Of a stretch of DNA of 16,788 nt, positions 7,660 to 13,814 are shown piece by piece; the first letter of the stretch is position 1; every line of letters starts with the position of its first letter. Below the pieces are notes generated by a model. That model was not told the DNA's origin. It worked only from the letters and a program-made list of their open reading frames with translations, and did not search any database. A program made the position numbers and the translations under genes. The DNA comes from Bacillota bacterium (GTDB taxonomy: Bacteria > Bacillota > Negativicutes > Sporomusales > Sporomusaceae), in contig JAEWGR010000054.1 of the NCBI GenBank assembly GCA_023388195.1, forward strand, positions 1-16,788, read 5' to 3'.

Positions 7660-7696
7660 ATAATGACAGACCTGTCTATGGCAGGCCTGTCATTAT
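7660..7696 (-). terminator. Intrinsic terminator downstream of the MCP2 c-di-GMP riboswitch
   Basis: On the minus strand a 15-bp stem (7696-7682 with 7674-7660, one G-U pair, core ATAATGACAG/CTGTCATTAT) closes a 7-nt loop and is followed by TGATTTATTTT. It begins about 15-20 nt after the aptamer. It is the probable expression platform, or an attenuator, for the 340-nt leader and MCP2. Confidence 0.8.
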
Positions 7697-7707
7697 CGAT
7701 TTAGCAC

Positions 7708-7792
7708 CGAATTTGCAACCTGGCAATCATAGGCGTTACAGCCTTTAGACCCATGGCTTTGCGTCCTTGCCTTTCGGCAAGTATGCCAATAT
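7708..7792 (-). promoter_or_regulatory. Cyclic di-GMP-I (GEMM) riboswitch upstream of MCP2
   Basis: The minus strand shows GGCATAC, stem CTTGCC-GAAA-GGCAAG, GGACGCAAAGCC, GGGTCTAAAGG and closing TTGCCAGGTTGC. This is the same aptamer architecture as at 1600-1685, with the invariant GACGCAAAGCC and GAAA tetraloop. It lies directly after a sigma-D-like promoter. Unlike the first copy, the following terminator does not visibly share bases with the aptamer, so the switching direction cannot be read off simply. Confidence 0.93.
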
Positions 7793-7805
7793 ATAGCTAT
7801 TATTT

Positions 7806-7832
7806 ATATCGTGAAAAAATTGCAAAAGTTTA
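7806..7832 (-). promoter_or_regulatory. Sigma-D (sigma-28)-like promoter for MCP2
   Basis: On the minus strand, TAAA (7832-7829), a 15-nt spacer and CACGATAT (7813-7806) match TAAA-N15-GCCGATAT at 10 of 12 positions. The predicted start near 7799 is right at the 5' edge of the c-di-GMP aptamer. Confidence 0.68.
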
Positions 7833-7849
7833 GTCATTAACATGTCTAG

Positions 7850-8063
7850 ACTAGTGAACGGCTAAATAAATTATAGTGCTTTTGCCAGCAACCGTCTACA
7901 GAATTATCAAAAAAATATCGAAAAAAGTAATAATTACACGAAAAATGCTGCTATATGGGCCCTAACAGCAGCCTGCCCCATGATGATGCACCTTTTATTT
8001 ATTTAAGAATATTATGTAATGTGGACTCATCCTGTTCAGGAAAATGATAAAAGGAGTGTTGTA
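7850..8063 (+). other. Upstream region of the Cys-rich peptide gene
   Basis: AT-rich interval between the divergent MCP2 promoter and the cysteine-rich protein gene. No promoter of known class is convincing. There is a small imperfect inverted repeat (CTGCTA...TAACAG, about 7947-7971). Any control of the peptide/radical SAM pair should be sought here. Confidence 0.35.
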
Positions 8064-8495
8064 ATGATTAGTTATTTACAAGCCCAGCAGGGAAATCAGG
8101 TTATCCTGGAATTACAGACTGGGAAGAAAATTGAAGGCACAATACTGGAGGTTACTGAAAAAACTGTCAGCCTGGATACCGATAAAGGCCTCGCTACTGT
8201 CCTGGTGGAATCTGTGCAGATTGTCTGGGAACCCGAGGAAACGCCCTTACTGGAAATAGATATGGATGAGATTGTTGACAAAATACGGGAAATCGTGGCT
8301 GAACGTTACGTCTGCCGCCCCCGCTTTTCTTGTTCCGGCCGCTATACCTGTTTACAGCCGCACAGATGCCCACGGTATTTTTATTGCGCCGCCGGCAGAT
8401 TTTATAATTCCGGTGGCGGCGGTGGCTGCTCAGGCAATTTTGTTGGCTTCAGACCGGATAACCCCGCAGATGACGAAAACAGCAGCAAAGAATAA
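8064..8495 (+). CDS. Cys-hexad protein: candidate radical-SAM-modified RiPP precursor with an Lsm/DUF2642-like N-terminal domain
   Basis: A 143-aa protein starting at the ATG at 8064, preceded by AAGGAG at 8 nt; an earlier in-frame ATG (8019) has no ribosome binding site. Residues 1-55 (MISYLQAQQGNQVILELQTG, KKIEGTILEV, then more beta strands) look like a small beta-barrel of the Sm/Lsm or DUF2642 type. Residues 56-82 are acidic and helical (LLEIDMDEIVDKIREIVAER). The tail carries C84, C90, C96, C102 and C108, all exactly six apart, then a Gly run and C122. Each hexad has an aromatic or His at the fifth position: CRPRFS, CSGRYT, CLQPHR, CPRYFY. A radical SAM/SPASM enzyme starts 21 bp downstream. 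Multiple evenly spaced cysteines beside such an enzyme suggest a thioether-bridged (ranthipeptide/SCIFF-like) peptide. It does not match a class I can name, so the function is inference. Confidence 0.85.
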   Translation: MISYLQAQQGNQVILELQTGKKIEGTILEVTEKTVSLDTDKGLATVLVESVQIVWEPEETPLLEIDMDEIVDKIREIVAERYVCRPRFSCSGRYTCLQPHRCPRYFYCAAGRFYNSGGGGGCSGNFVGFRPDNPADDENSSKE

Positions 8496-8516
8496 ATTAT
8501 GTAAAGGATAGCCTGT

Positions 8517-9734
8517 ATGAAATCAAACAACCGGGACGTTACAATAAAAAAAATAGTGGATTTTATTGGCGAGTATTCACGGACTAATCCTGGCTATGAC
8601 CCCCAGGATCTTGCCGCCAGCTTAGCAGGTGAATTCCGCATCAACGGCAAAACTGCCGAACAACTTGCCCTCCGCATTGCCCAGGAAGTAAACGGCGATT
8701 TCCCGTTGGCCGCCCTGGAATTGAACCTGACATTTAACTGCAACTTAGCCTGTGAATACTGTTTTATTCATAATAAGCAGGGCGGAGAGCGGATGACCCT
8801 GACTACTGCCCAAAAAGCCATTGATATATTGTTTAGCAATGCCGGCCCCAGTGTAAATATAACGTTTTTTGGCGGCGAGCCGCTGCTGGAATTTGATTTG
8901 ATCCAGGCAATAGTCCCCTATGTTATGGCAAACGCCCGGCAATTGGGCAAAGAGGTAACGTGGGCCATCACGACCAATGGCACGCTGGTAACGGAAGAAA
9001 TTCTTCAGTTTTTTGCGCAATATAATATTTATTTACTCCTCAGCCTGGATGGCGGGCCGGAAACGCATGACCGTTACCGCCGGACCAAAAGTGGGGAAGG
9101 TACCTGGCATAAAATTGCCGCATTACTCCCACTTATCGGCAAATACCAGGGCTGGATCGGGGCCAGGATGACAGTCAGCACCGAGGCGCTTGCCAGCATG
9201 GAGGATGATTTTGCTCAACTTGTTGATTTAGGCATTAATCAATTTATCATTGCCCCTGCCCAGGGCGCCAAACAATGGAGCAAAGAACAAGTTGAGCAGT
9301 ATGGTGCCAGTATGCTGAAACTAATGACCAGCTATCGCCAGCTAAAGCAAGCAGGTAAAAATCTGTATATCGAAGAGTTCGAAAAGACAGAAGCCGCCTT
9401 TACCGGCTGGGGCTGCCAGGCCGGCTTTAGTTCATTGGCAGTTGCCCCCGACGGTGCTGTCAGCCCCTGTTCCAAACTCCTGGGATTAACTGCAGAACAA
9501 GGCAAATGTATTGTTGGCAATGTCCATTCCGGCCTAAAGCAGGAATTGCTGGCGCCTTTCCGGCGACCAGCGCCCAGTCAGCCGTTACGCTGCAGCCAAT
9601 GTGTTTGCAAGTGCCATGGCGGTTGTTATGCCGTAAATTATGAACAAACCGGCAATCATTTTATTCCCGCTGAGGAAAACTGCCTGTTTTGGCAGGTACA
9701 ACAGGAATTAGGCAAAACAAAACCAAATATCTAA
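8517..9734 (+). CDS. Radical SAM/SPASM maturase, probable peptide-modifying enzyme
   Basis: A 405-aa enzyme. An N-terminal helical region (about 1-60) is followed by the radical SAM core with C75-x3-C79-x2-C82 (CNLACEYCF) for the SAM-binding [4Fe-4S] cluster, FFGGEPLLEF (GGEP at 119-122) for SAM binding, and ITTNGTLVTEE and LSLDGGPETHDRYR strands typical of anSME/PqqE-like maturases. The C-terminal SPASM-type region has C300, C318 and C331, then a dense set C359-x2-C362-x-C364-x-C366-x3-C370 and C389 (CSQCVCKCHGGC), enough for two auxiliary [4Fe-4S] clusters. AAAGGA lies before the ATG. It follows the Cys-hexad protein by 21 bp and ends in a terminator, so the two form an operon. The likely role is installing thioether or similar crosslinks in the upstream protein. 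No exporter or protease is adjacent. Confidence 0.93.
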   Translation: MKSNNRDVTIKKIVDFIGEYSRTNPGYDPQDLAASLAGEFRINGKTAEQLALRIAQEVNGDFPLAALELNLTFNCNLACEYCFIHNKQGGERMTLTTAQKAIDILFSNAGPSVNITFFGGEPLLEFDLIQAIVPYVMANARQLGKEVTWAITTNGTLVTEEILQFFAQYNIYLLLSLDGGPETHDRYRRTKSGEGTWHKIAALLPLIGKYQGWIGARMTVSTEALASMEDDFAQLVDLGINQFIIAPAQGAKQWSKEQVEQYGASMLKLMTSYRQLKQAGKNLYIEEFEKTEAAFTGWGCQAGFSSLAVAPDGAVSPCSKLLGLTAEQGKCIVGNVHSGLKQELLAPFRRPAPSQPLRCSQCVCKCHGGCYAVNYEQTGNHFIPAEENCLFWQVQQELGKTKPNI

Positions 9735-9773
9735 AAAAAGGCACTTACGCGCTAAAATCGTAAGTGCCTTTTT
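9735..9773. terminator. Bidirectional terminator after the radical SAM gene
   Basis: AAAAAGGCACTTACG (9735-9749) and CGTAAGTGCCTTTTT (9759-9773) form a 15-bp stem with a 9-nt loop. It starts directly after the radical SAM stop codon and serves the plus-strand operon. The symmetric A/T ends suit the convergent minus-strand genes as well. Confidence 0.93.
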
Positions 9774-9813
9774 GGCAGTATGCGACTAAGAACAGGGCAT
9801 TGCCAAAACCCGC

Positions 9814-10128
9814 CTATCCCTGCTGCTGGAAGGTCATAAATTCCTTGTGAATATAGCCGCTGTCCCGCAATCCCTGCTTATAGGCGATTTCCGCTGCCTG
9901 GCCTGATTCCAGGGCTGCGTACGACTCCAATTCCATGACCAGTTCAATCAATTCCGGATACTGCGCCTCCAGTTTCCCGGCCAGCTTCAGGAGCCGTTTC
10001 AGGAGGCTGCTGACCTTACTGCTCGTCTCCCTATAATCGGCATCAGTGGTTTCGGCCTGTTTGAGGATATTGTCCACCCGGGTAAAGATATACTGATTAA
10101 AGGCCTCGTTTAAGATGCTTTGCAGCAT
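9814..10128 (-). CDS. Small helical protein of unknown function
   Basis: A 104-aa, almost entirely helical, mildly acidic protein (MLQSILNEAFNQYIF; heptad-like SSLLKRLLKLAGKLEAQYPE; ELVMELESYAALESGQAAEI; AYKQGLRDSGYI). The pattern 'helical pair then YKQGLRDS' recalls small uncharacterised Firmicute families of the DUF6809 sort (a Y/F-x-x-G-F/L-R-x-G ending), but I cannot confirm membership. It starts 15 nt after the stop of the EF-hand gene with no clear ribosome binding site, so translational coupling is possible. There is no signal peptide and no cysteines. Confidence 0.6.
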   Translation of the reverse strand: MLQSILNEAFNQYIFTRVDNILKQAETTDADYRETSSKVSSLLKRLLKLAGKLEAQYPELIELVMELESYAALESGQAAEIAYKQGLRDSGYIHKEFMTFQQQG

Positions 10129-10143
10129 AAGCCGGTCAGGCGG

Positions 10144-10791
10144 CTATAAATATATAGAATTGCTTTCGTAAGCCTTTATGGCAGCGGTGGAAAGATAATC
10201 GGCAGACATAGTTGCCTGGGTATTGGCATTATTCTGTGTTGAACCGGAGCTGGCACTGTTTAGCGTTATTTTGCCACATTGCCCACAGCTTGTACAGGTA
10301 CTGTTGCCGACAGGGCAGGAATTACCGGCTGATGCCGTGCCGCCCCCGCCCGCACTTGATGCAGCTGCCGTACTGCTGCCGGTAGCGGTTGCGGAAACGG
10401 CATTCACTGACAATGCCTGGTTCATGGCTGTTGCGAATTCCGTTTCTGTCAATGATCCCGAACTGTCTGTGTCGAAGCTCGTATAAAGAGTATTGGCCAT
10501 TTCTTCGGTAACATCACTGGGTCGTAAGGACACAAATTCCGATTCACTTACTGAACCGTCACCGTCGCTGTCCATGGTGCTGTACATTGCCGATGCCGAC
10601 AGCTGAGCTGACGCTGTCAGACCTGACATTTGAAAAGTGTCACCATCGGCATTGCTGGCTGTCACTCCTTTCAAGCTTACAGCACCGGCTGAGCTGTTAT
10701 TGTTCTCGGTGGTGCTGTTGGCAGTTAGATTCTGATAATAATACTGACTCACGATGCCTATCCTGCTGCTGTCGATGGACGATACGCTCAT
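10144..10791 (-). CDS. EF-hand calcium-binding protein with a cysteine cluster
   Basis: A 215-aa, Ser/Thr/Ala-rich, low-complexity protein. Two canonical 12-residue EF-hand loops: D74-x-D76-x-D78-G-S80-V-S82-x-x-E85 (DSDGDGSVSESE) and D107-x-D109-x-S111-G-S113-L-T115-x-x-E118 (DTDSSGSLTETE), 33 residues apart, i.e. a paired EF-hand unit. After an Ala/Gly-rich linker there are four cysteines, C159-x6-C166-x2-C169-x2-C172 (SCPVGNSTCTSCGQC), which look like a metal site. There is no recognisable signal peptide. AGGAGG sits 7 nt before the ATG. Its partner downstream is the 104-aa protein. A calcium-responsive role is inferred from the loops; location and function are unknown. Confidence 0.88.
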   Translation of the reverse strand: MSVSSIDSSRIGIVSQYYYQNLTANSTTENNNSSAGAVSLKGVTASNADGDTFQMSGLTASAQLSASAMYSTMDSDGDGSVSESEFVSLRPSDVTEEMANTLYTSFDTDSSGSLTETEFATAMNQALSVNAVSATATGSSTAAASSAGGGGTASAGNSCPVGNSTCTSCGQCGKITLNSASSGSTQNNANTQATMSADYLSTAAIKAYESNSIYL

Positions 10792-10953
10792 ATTGACGCC
10801 TCCTTTTTTTACAATTTTACCAGCTAAATATTACAATAATGTTTCATGTGTTTACAAATTAGGTTTAATAATACTGAGTATCAGCACTGTTTTTCCAGAT
10901 ACTTTGCACATTAGACCGATGATAATCAATCAATGCCGCCTGTAAAGAGGATA

Positions 10954-11730
10954 ATGAGGACAAGAGGGGGAAGTAAACAGGCTAGAATGTTGAAATTTGG
11001 ACAGGTGTACAAGATGGGACATAGTGTAAAGCTGCCACAGGCTGAGCTTACATTTAGAAAACAACTGCCGGCGGCCACGCTGGTGATGACGGCAGGGGGG
11101 AGGCCGCCGGCAAAGGACTGGATTTTGCAGACAGCCAAAGATGTTCCGCTATGGTGTATTGACAGTGGCATCCATATTTGCCGGCAAACCGGCCTGACAC
11201 CGGCACGGATTATCGGAGACGGTGACAGCGCCAGCCCGGAGGCGTGGAACTGGGGGAAGGGCCTCGGCATTCCGGTTGAGATCCATCCGGCCGATAAGGA
11301 TTATACCGATTTTCAGCTTGCTTTGCTGAGAGCAAAAAGCATTTACGGCCCGGCGGTTACCGTTGTCACCGGTGTCTGGGGCGGACGATTTGACCATGCT
11401 TTCAGCAACATCCAATCGTTGGCCGGCTGGGAGGAACTGGGTGGCGGCAAAGGTATTGCCGCCGATGAGTCTGAAGTCATGTTTTTTATAGCAGAGCAAG
11501 ATGCAGTAACTATAAAAGCTGAGGTTAAGCCTGACATCATCTCCCTGCTTTCCCTGACAGACTGCTGCTCAGGGGTTACGATTGAGGGTGTACGCTGGCC
11601 TTTGCAAAAAACCGAACTCCGGCGGAATCTGCCCTACGCGATCAGCAATCAGCCCCTGGGGGATGGCCGGGAGGTATCGGTGTCAGTGGCGTCAGGGTTG
11701 CTGGGGGTATATCTGCAATGGGCGCCATGA
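10954..11730 (+). CDS. Thiamine pyrophosphokinase
   Basis: Transfers pyrophosphate from ATP to thiamine, giving thiamine diphosphate (TPP). The core motifs of the family are present: DSGIHIC (usual ADGG region), IIGDGDS (usual IGDFDS, here with Gly for Phe), DKDYTDFQLAL (DKD.TD.., metal and thiamine binding) and GVWGGRFDH (GGRxDH). The C-terminal domain with SLLSLTDCCSGVTIEGVRWPL and ISNQ is the thiamine-binding beta sandwich. The start is uncertain. The ATG at 10954 has AGAGG only 3 nt upstream, an ATG at 10933 has no ribosome binding site, and ATGs at 10987 and 11014 would give lengths closer to the usual 210-220 aa. It is upstream of the TPP riboswitch and so not under it, but adjacent to thiT, giving salvage and activation in one place. 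Confidence 0.9.
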   Translation: MRTRGGSKQARMLKFGQVYKMGHSVKLPQAELTFRKQLPAATLVMTAGGRPPAKDWILQTAKDVPLWCIDSGIHICRQTGLTPARIIGDGDSASPEAWNWGKGLGIPVEIHPADKDYTDFQLALLRAKSIYGPAVTVVTGVWGGRFDHAFSNIQSLAGWEELGGGKGIAADESEVMFFIAEQDAVTIKAEVKPDIISLLSLTDCCSGVTIEGVRWPLQKTELRRNLPYAISNQPLGDGREVSVSVASGLLGVYLQWAP

Positions 11731-11766
11731 TAAATAGGAACAAAACTTGCAAAACTTACAAATTAC

Positions 11767-11795
11767 TTGTCGTCCATAGCAAACAGTGTTATAGT
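11767..11795 (+). promoter_or_regulatory. Sigma-A-like promoter for the TPP riboswitch-thiT unit
   Basis: TTGTCG (11767-11772), 17-nt spacer, TATAGT (11790-11795), about 20 nt before the riboswitch. The spacing is ideal and both hexamers differ from consensus at one or two positions. Confidence 0.65.
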
Positions 11796-11814
11796 GGAAT
11801 AAAATACCAAACGT

Positions 11815-11899
11815 GCTAGGGGTGCCTGCGGGCTGAGAGATGAAATTACGGTTTCATTAACCCTTAACCTGACCTGGATAATGCCAGCGTAGGGAAGCG
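11815..11899 (+). promoter_or_regulatory. TPP riboswitch (THI element)
   Basis: It holds the invariant parts of the thiamine pyrophosphate aptamer: AGGGGTGCC, GGGCTGAGAG, AACCCTTAACCTGACCTGGAT, AATGCCAGCGTAGGGAAG. It sits between its own promoter and thiT. Bases 11824-11834 (GCCTGCGGGCT, the P1/P2 5' side) can also pair with 11917-11926, the 5' arm of the hairpin below, so aptamer folding and release of that arm are linked. High TPP should favour the hairpin and reduce ThiT synthesis. Confidence 0.97.
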
Positions 11900-11916
11900 A
11901 CTTGACGTAAGAGGAA

Positions 11917-11955
11917 AGCCGCAGGCCTGCAAAGGCCTGCGGCTAAAAATATTTT
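11917..11955 (+). terminator. Expression-platform hairpin of the TPP riboswitch
   Basis: AGCCGCAGGCCT (11917-11928) and AGGCCTGCGGCT (11933-11944) form a perfect 12-bp GC-rich stem on a GCAA tetraloop, followed by AAAAATATTTT. The U-run is delayed by seven bases, so it is a weaker intrinsic terminator than usual. The ribosome binding site AGGAGG (11959-11964) begins 15 nt after the stem. The alternative partner of the 5' arm lies in the aptamer. Confidence 0.72.
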
Positions 11956-11976
11956 CCAAGGAGGTAAATAAAAGGT

Positions 11977-12639
11977 ATGAAAGGTAACTTGTTAGACAAT
12001 ATAGCAACGATTGCAGCAAGCCCGACTACTCTATTGACACTGGGGGGCCTCATTTTGCTGATCGTAGCTCTGCTGCGGATGAAGAGGGTAGCCTTCACTG
12101 CGCGGCTGATATCCCATATCGGGCTGGCGCTTGCCCTGGCTGCGATCCTGCACGCCTTTAAGCTATACCATATGCCGCAGGGGGGCAGTGTAACCCTTGG
12201 CAGCATGATACCCATCCTGCTGATGGCGTTTTTTTACGGGCCTCAGGTTGGATATCTCACCGGGTTTCTATATGGGTTAATAAACTTGATCCAGGACCCC
12301 TATATCTTGCACCCCATACAGGTGTTGTTTGATTATCCGCTGCCCTTTATGGCTTTAGGCCTGGCAGGATATTTTAAAGGCCGGTATCTGGCCGGGACGG
12401 CCGTCGGTATTATCGGCCGGTTCCTATTTCACTATATTTCCGGGATCGTGTTTTTTGCCAGTTATGCGCCGGCGGGGGTGTCTCCGTATCTTTATTCCTT
12501 CGTATTTAATGCCAGCTATTTAAGTGTGGAATGCATTGTTTGCATAATCATTATGCGCATGCTGCCTATTGAACGGATTGAAATGACCATTGGGCGACAG
12601 GCGCTGGTCAACAATCATGTTACCGGTAATAAAGTGTAA
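11977..12639 (+). CDS. thiT: Thiamine transporter ThiT (ECF S component)
   Basis: Substrate-binding membrane subunit of an energy-coupling-factor thiamine importer; it works with the shared EcfT/EcfA modules encoded elsewhere. The protein has 220 aa with about six to seven membrane helices. Family signatures: PQGGSVTLGSMIPILLMAFF, YGPQVGYLTGFLYGLINL, ILHPIQVLFDYPLPFMALGL, with the Gly, Tyr and Asp residues that line the thiamine pocket, and GRFLFHYISGIVFFASYAP. It is longer at the N-terminus than typical ThiT (about 190 aa) by one extra hydrophobic segment (LLTLGGLILLIVALLRMKRV). AGGAGG lies 12 nt before the ATG, with GG closer. Control by the TPP riboswitch confirms the substrate. Confidence 0.94.
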   Translation: MKGNLLDNIATIAASPTTLLTLGGLILLIVALLRMKRVAFTARLISHIGLALALAAILHAFKLYHMPQGGSVTLGSMIPILLMAFFYGPQVGYLTGFLYGLINLIQDPYILHPIQVLFDYPLPFMALGLAGYFKGRYLAGTAVGIIGRFLFHYISGIVFFASYAPAGVSPYLYSFVFNASYLSVECIVCIIIMRMLPIERIEMTIGRQALVNNHVTGNKV

Positions 12640-12661
12640 TCTGAGTTATATAAACCTGTAT

Positions 12662-12692
12662 ACTGTCCCTCAGCCGAGGGACAGTTTTTATT
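12662..12692 (+). terminator. Intrinsic terminator after thiT
   Basis: ACTGTCCCTC (12662-12671), loop AGCC, GAGGGACAGT (12676-12685), then TTTTATTT. A perfect 10-bp stem with a U-tract, 22 bp after the thiT stop. The opposite strand lacks a good U-run, so it mainly serves thiT. Confidence 0.93.
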
Positions 12693-12780
12693 TCAGGTTA
12701 GGTGTGCATCTGCCACTAATTTAGGCCTTCGCTTTTTTCCCGGTTCCCAGACTAAAAGCCCTGCGCCTGGCCTGTTTGTG

Positions 12781-13791
12781 CTAACAGATTCTTGGCAAAG
12801 GGTCTCCCACCATCACATCCACAACCCGGTGGCCGCCGATGACCGTTTTCATCGATAACGGTACAGCAGCCTTGTCTGTCACGCGGCCAATGACGGCTGC
12901 ATCCCGCCCATAGGGGTGCTGACGCATTACCGTAAGCACGGTTTCCACCTCGCTGGCAGGAACAACAGCCAGCAATTTCCCTTCATTAGCCAGGTAAAAG
13001 GGATCCAGTCCCAGTATCTCACAAATTCCGCGGACTACGGCTTTAACAGGGATGGCAGACTCGGACAATTCGATTCCCACCTGGCTCTGGCCGGCAATTT
13101 CATTAAGCGCTGTGGCCATTCCCCCCCGGGTTGGATCCCGCAGCACCCGGACAGCAGGGCACACGGCTAACATATTGGCCACCAGTCCATGTAAAGGTGC
13201 ACAGTCACTGCACAAATCACTCTTGATCTGCAACTGCTGGCGCTCTACTAAAATGGCGGCACCATGGTCCCCAATCGTGCCGCTGACAATAACCATATCG
13301 CCCGGCCGGGCATTGCTGCCGCCAATGTCAATCCCGGCAGGAATTTCGCCAATCCCGGCAGTATTGATAAACAGTTTATCGGCTGCGCCCTTCTCCACGA
13401 CCTTCGTATCACCGGTAACAATCAAAATGCCAGCCTCACTGGCGGCTTCGGCCATGGAGGCGACGATTGTTTCTAATACGGGCCCGGGAAAACCGGCCTC
13501 AATAATAAAGCCGGCACTAATATACAGGGGCCGGGCACCGCTCATGGCTAAATCGTTCACCGTGCCGCACACGGCCAGCCTGCCAATGTTGCCGCCCGGA
13601 AACTGTAACGGATTGATGACATAAGAATCGGTCGTAAAGGCCACCTTGCCTGTTATGGCCGGCAGGCGGGCTGAATCACCAGCCTCCAGTAAATAGGGAT
13701 TGGCAAAGTATTTATGGAATAATTCCCGGATAAGGCGGCTGGTTGTACTGCCGCCGCTGCCATGCTGCAGTGTAATGCTGTTATCGCCCAT
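12781..13791 (-). CDS. hypE: Hydrogenase maturation protein HypE
   Basis: ATP-dependent dehydratase that turns the carbamoyl group, placed by HypF on its C-terminal cysteine, into the cyanide ligand of the [NiFe]-hydrogenase Fe(CN)2CO centre. The 336-aa length is normal. The N-terminal ATP-binding AIRS/PurM-type domain has HGSGGSTTSRLI and FTTDSYVINPLQFPGG; VTGDTKVVEKG and the C-terminal domain with LRDPTRGGMATALNEIA follow. It ends in PRIC, the essential carbamoylated cysteine (C336). GGAGGAGGG precedes the ATG. It is the last gene of the operon, 23 bp after hypB. HypF, its carbamoyl donor partner, is not in the window. Confidence 0.98.
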   Translation of the reverse strand: MGDNSITLQHGSGGSTTSRLIRELFHKYFANPYLLEAGDSARLPAITGKVAFTTDSYVINPLQFPGGNIGRLAVCGTVNDLAMSGARPLYISAGFIIEAGFPGPVLETIVASMAEAASEAGILIVTGDTKVVEKGAADKLFINTAGIGEIPAGIDIGGSNARPGDMVIVSGTIGDHGAAILVERQQLQIKSDLCSDCAPLHGLVANMLAVCPAVRVLRDPTRGGMATALNEIAGQSQVGIELSESAIPVKAVVRGICEILGLDPFYLANEGKLLAVVPASEVETVLTVMRQHPYGRDAAVIGRVTDKAAVPLSMKTVIGGHRVVDVMVGDPLPRIC

Positions 13792-13814
13792 AGTCCCTCC
13801 TCCTGAGTCTCAGC

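Noticed and set aside
8019..8063. Upstream ATG at 8019 for the Cys-hexad protein
   Set aside because: No ribosome binding site, while AAGGAG is well placed for the ATG at 8064.
13052..13624. 190-codon plus-strand frame opposite hypE
   Set aside because: Shadow of hypE codon usage; the Pro/Ser/Ala-rich product has no motif.
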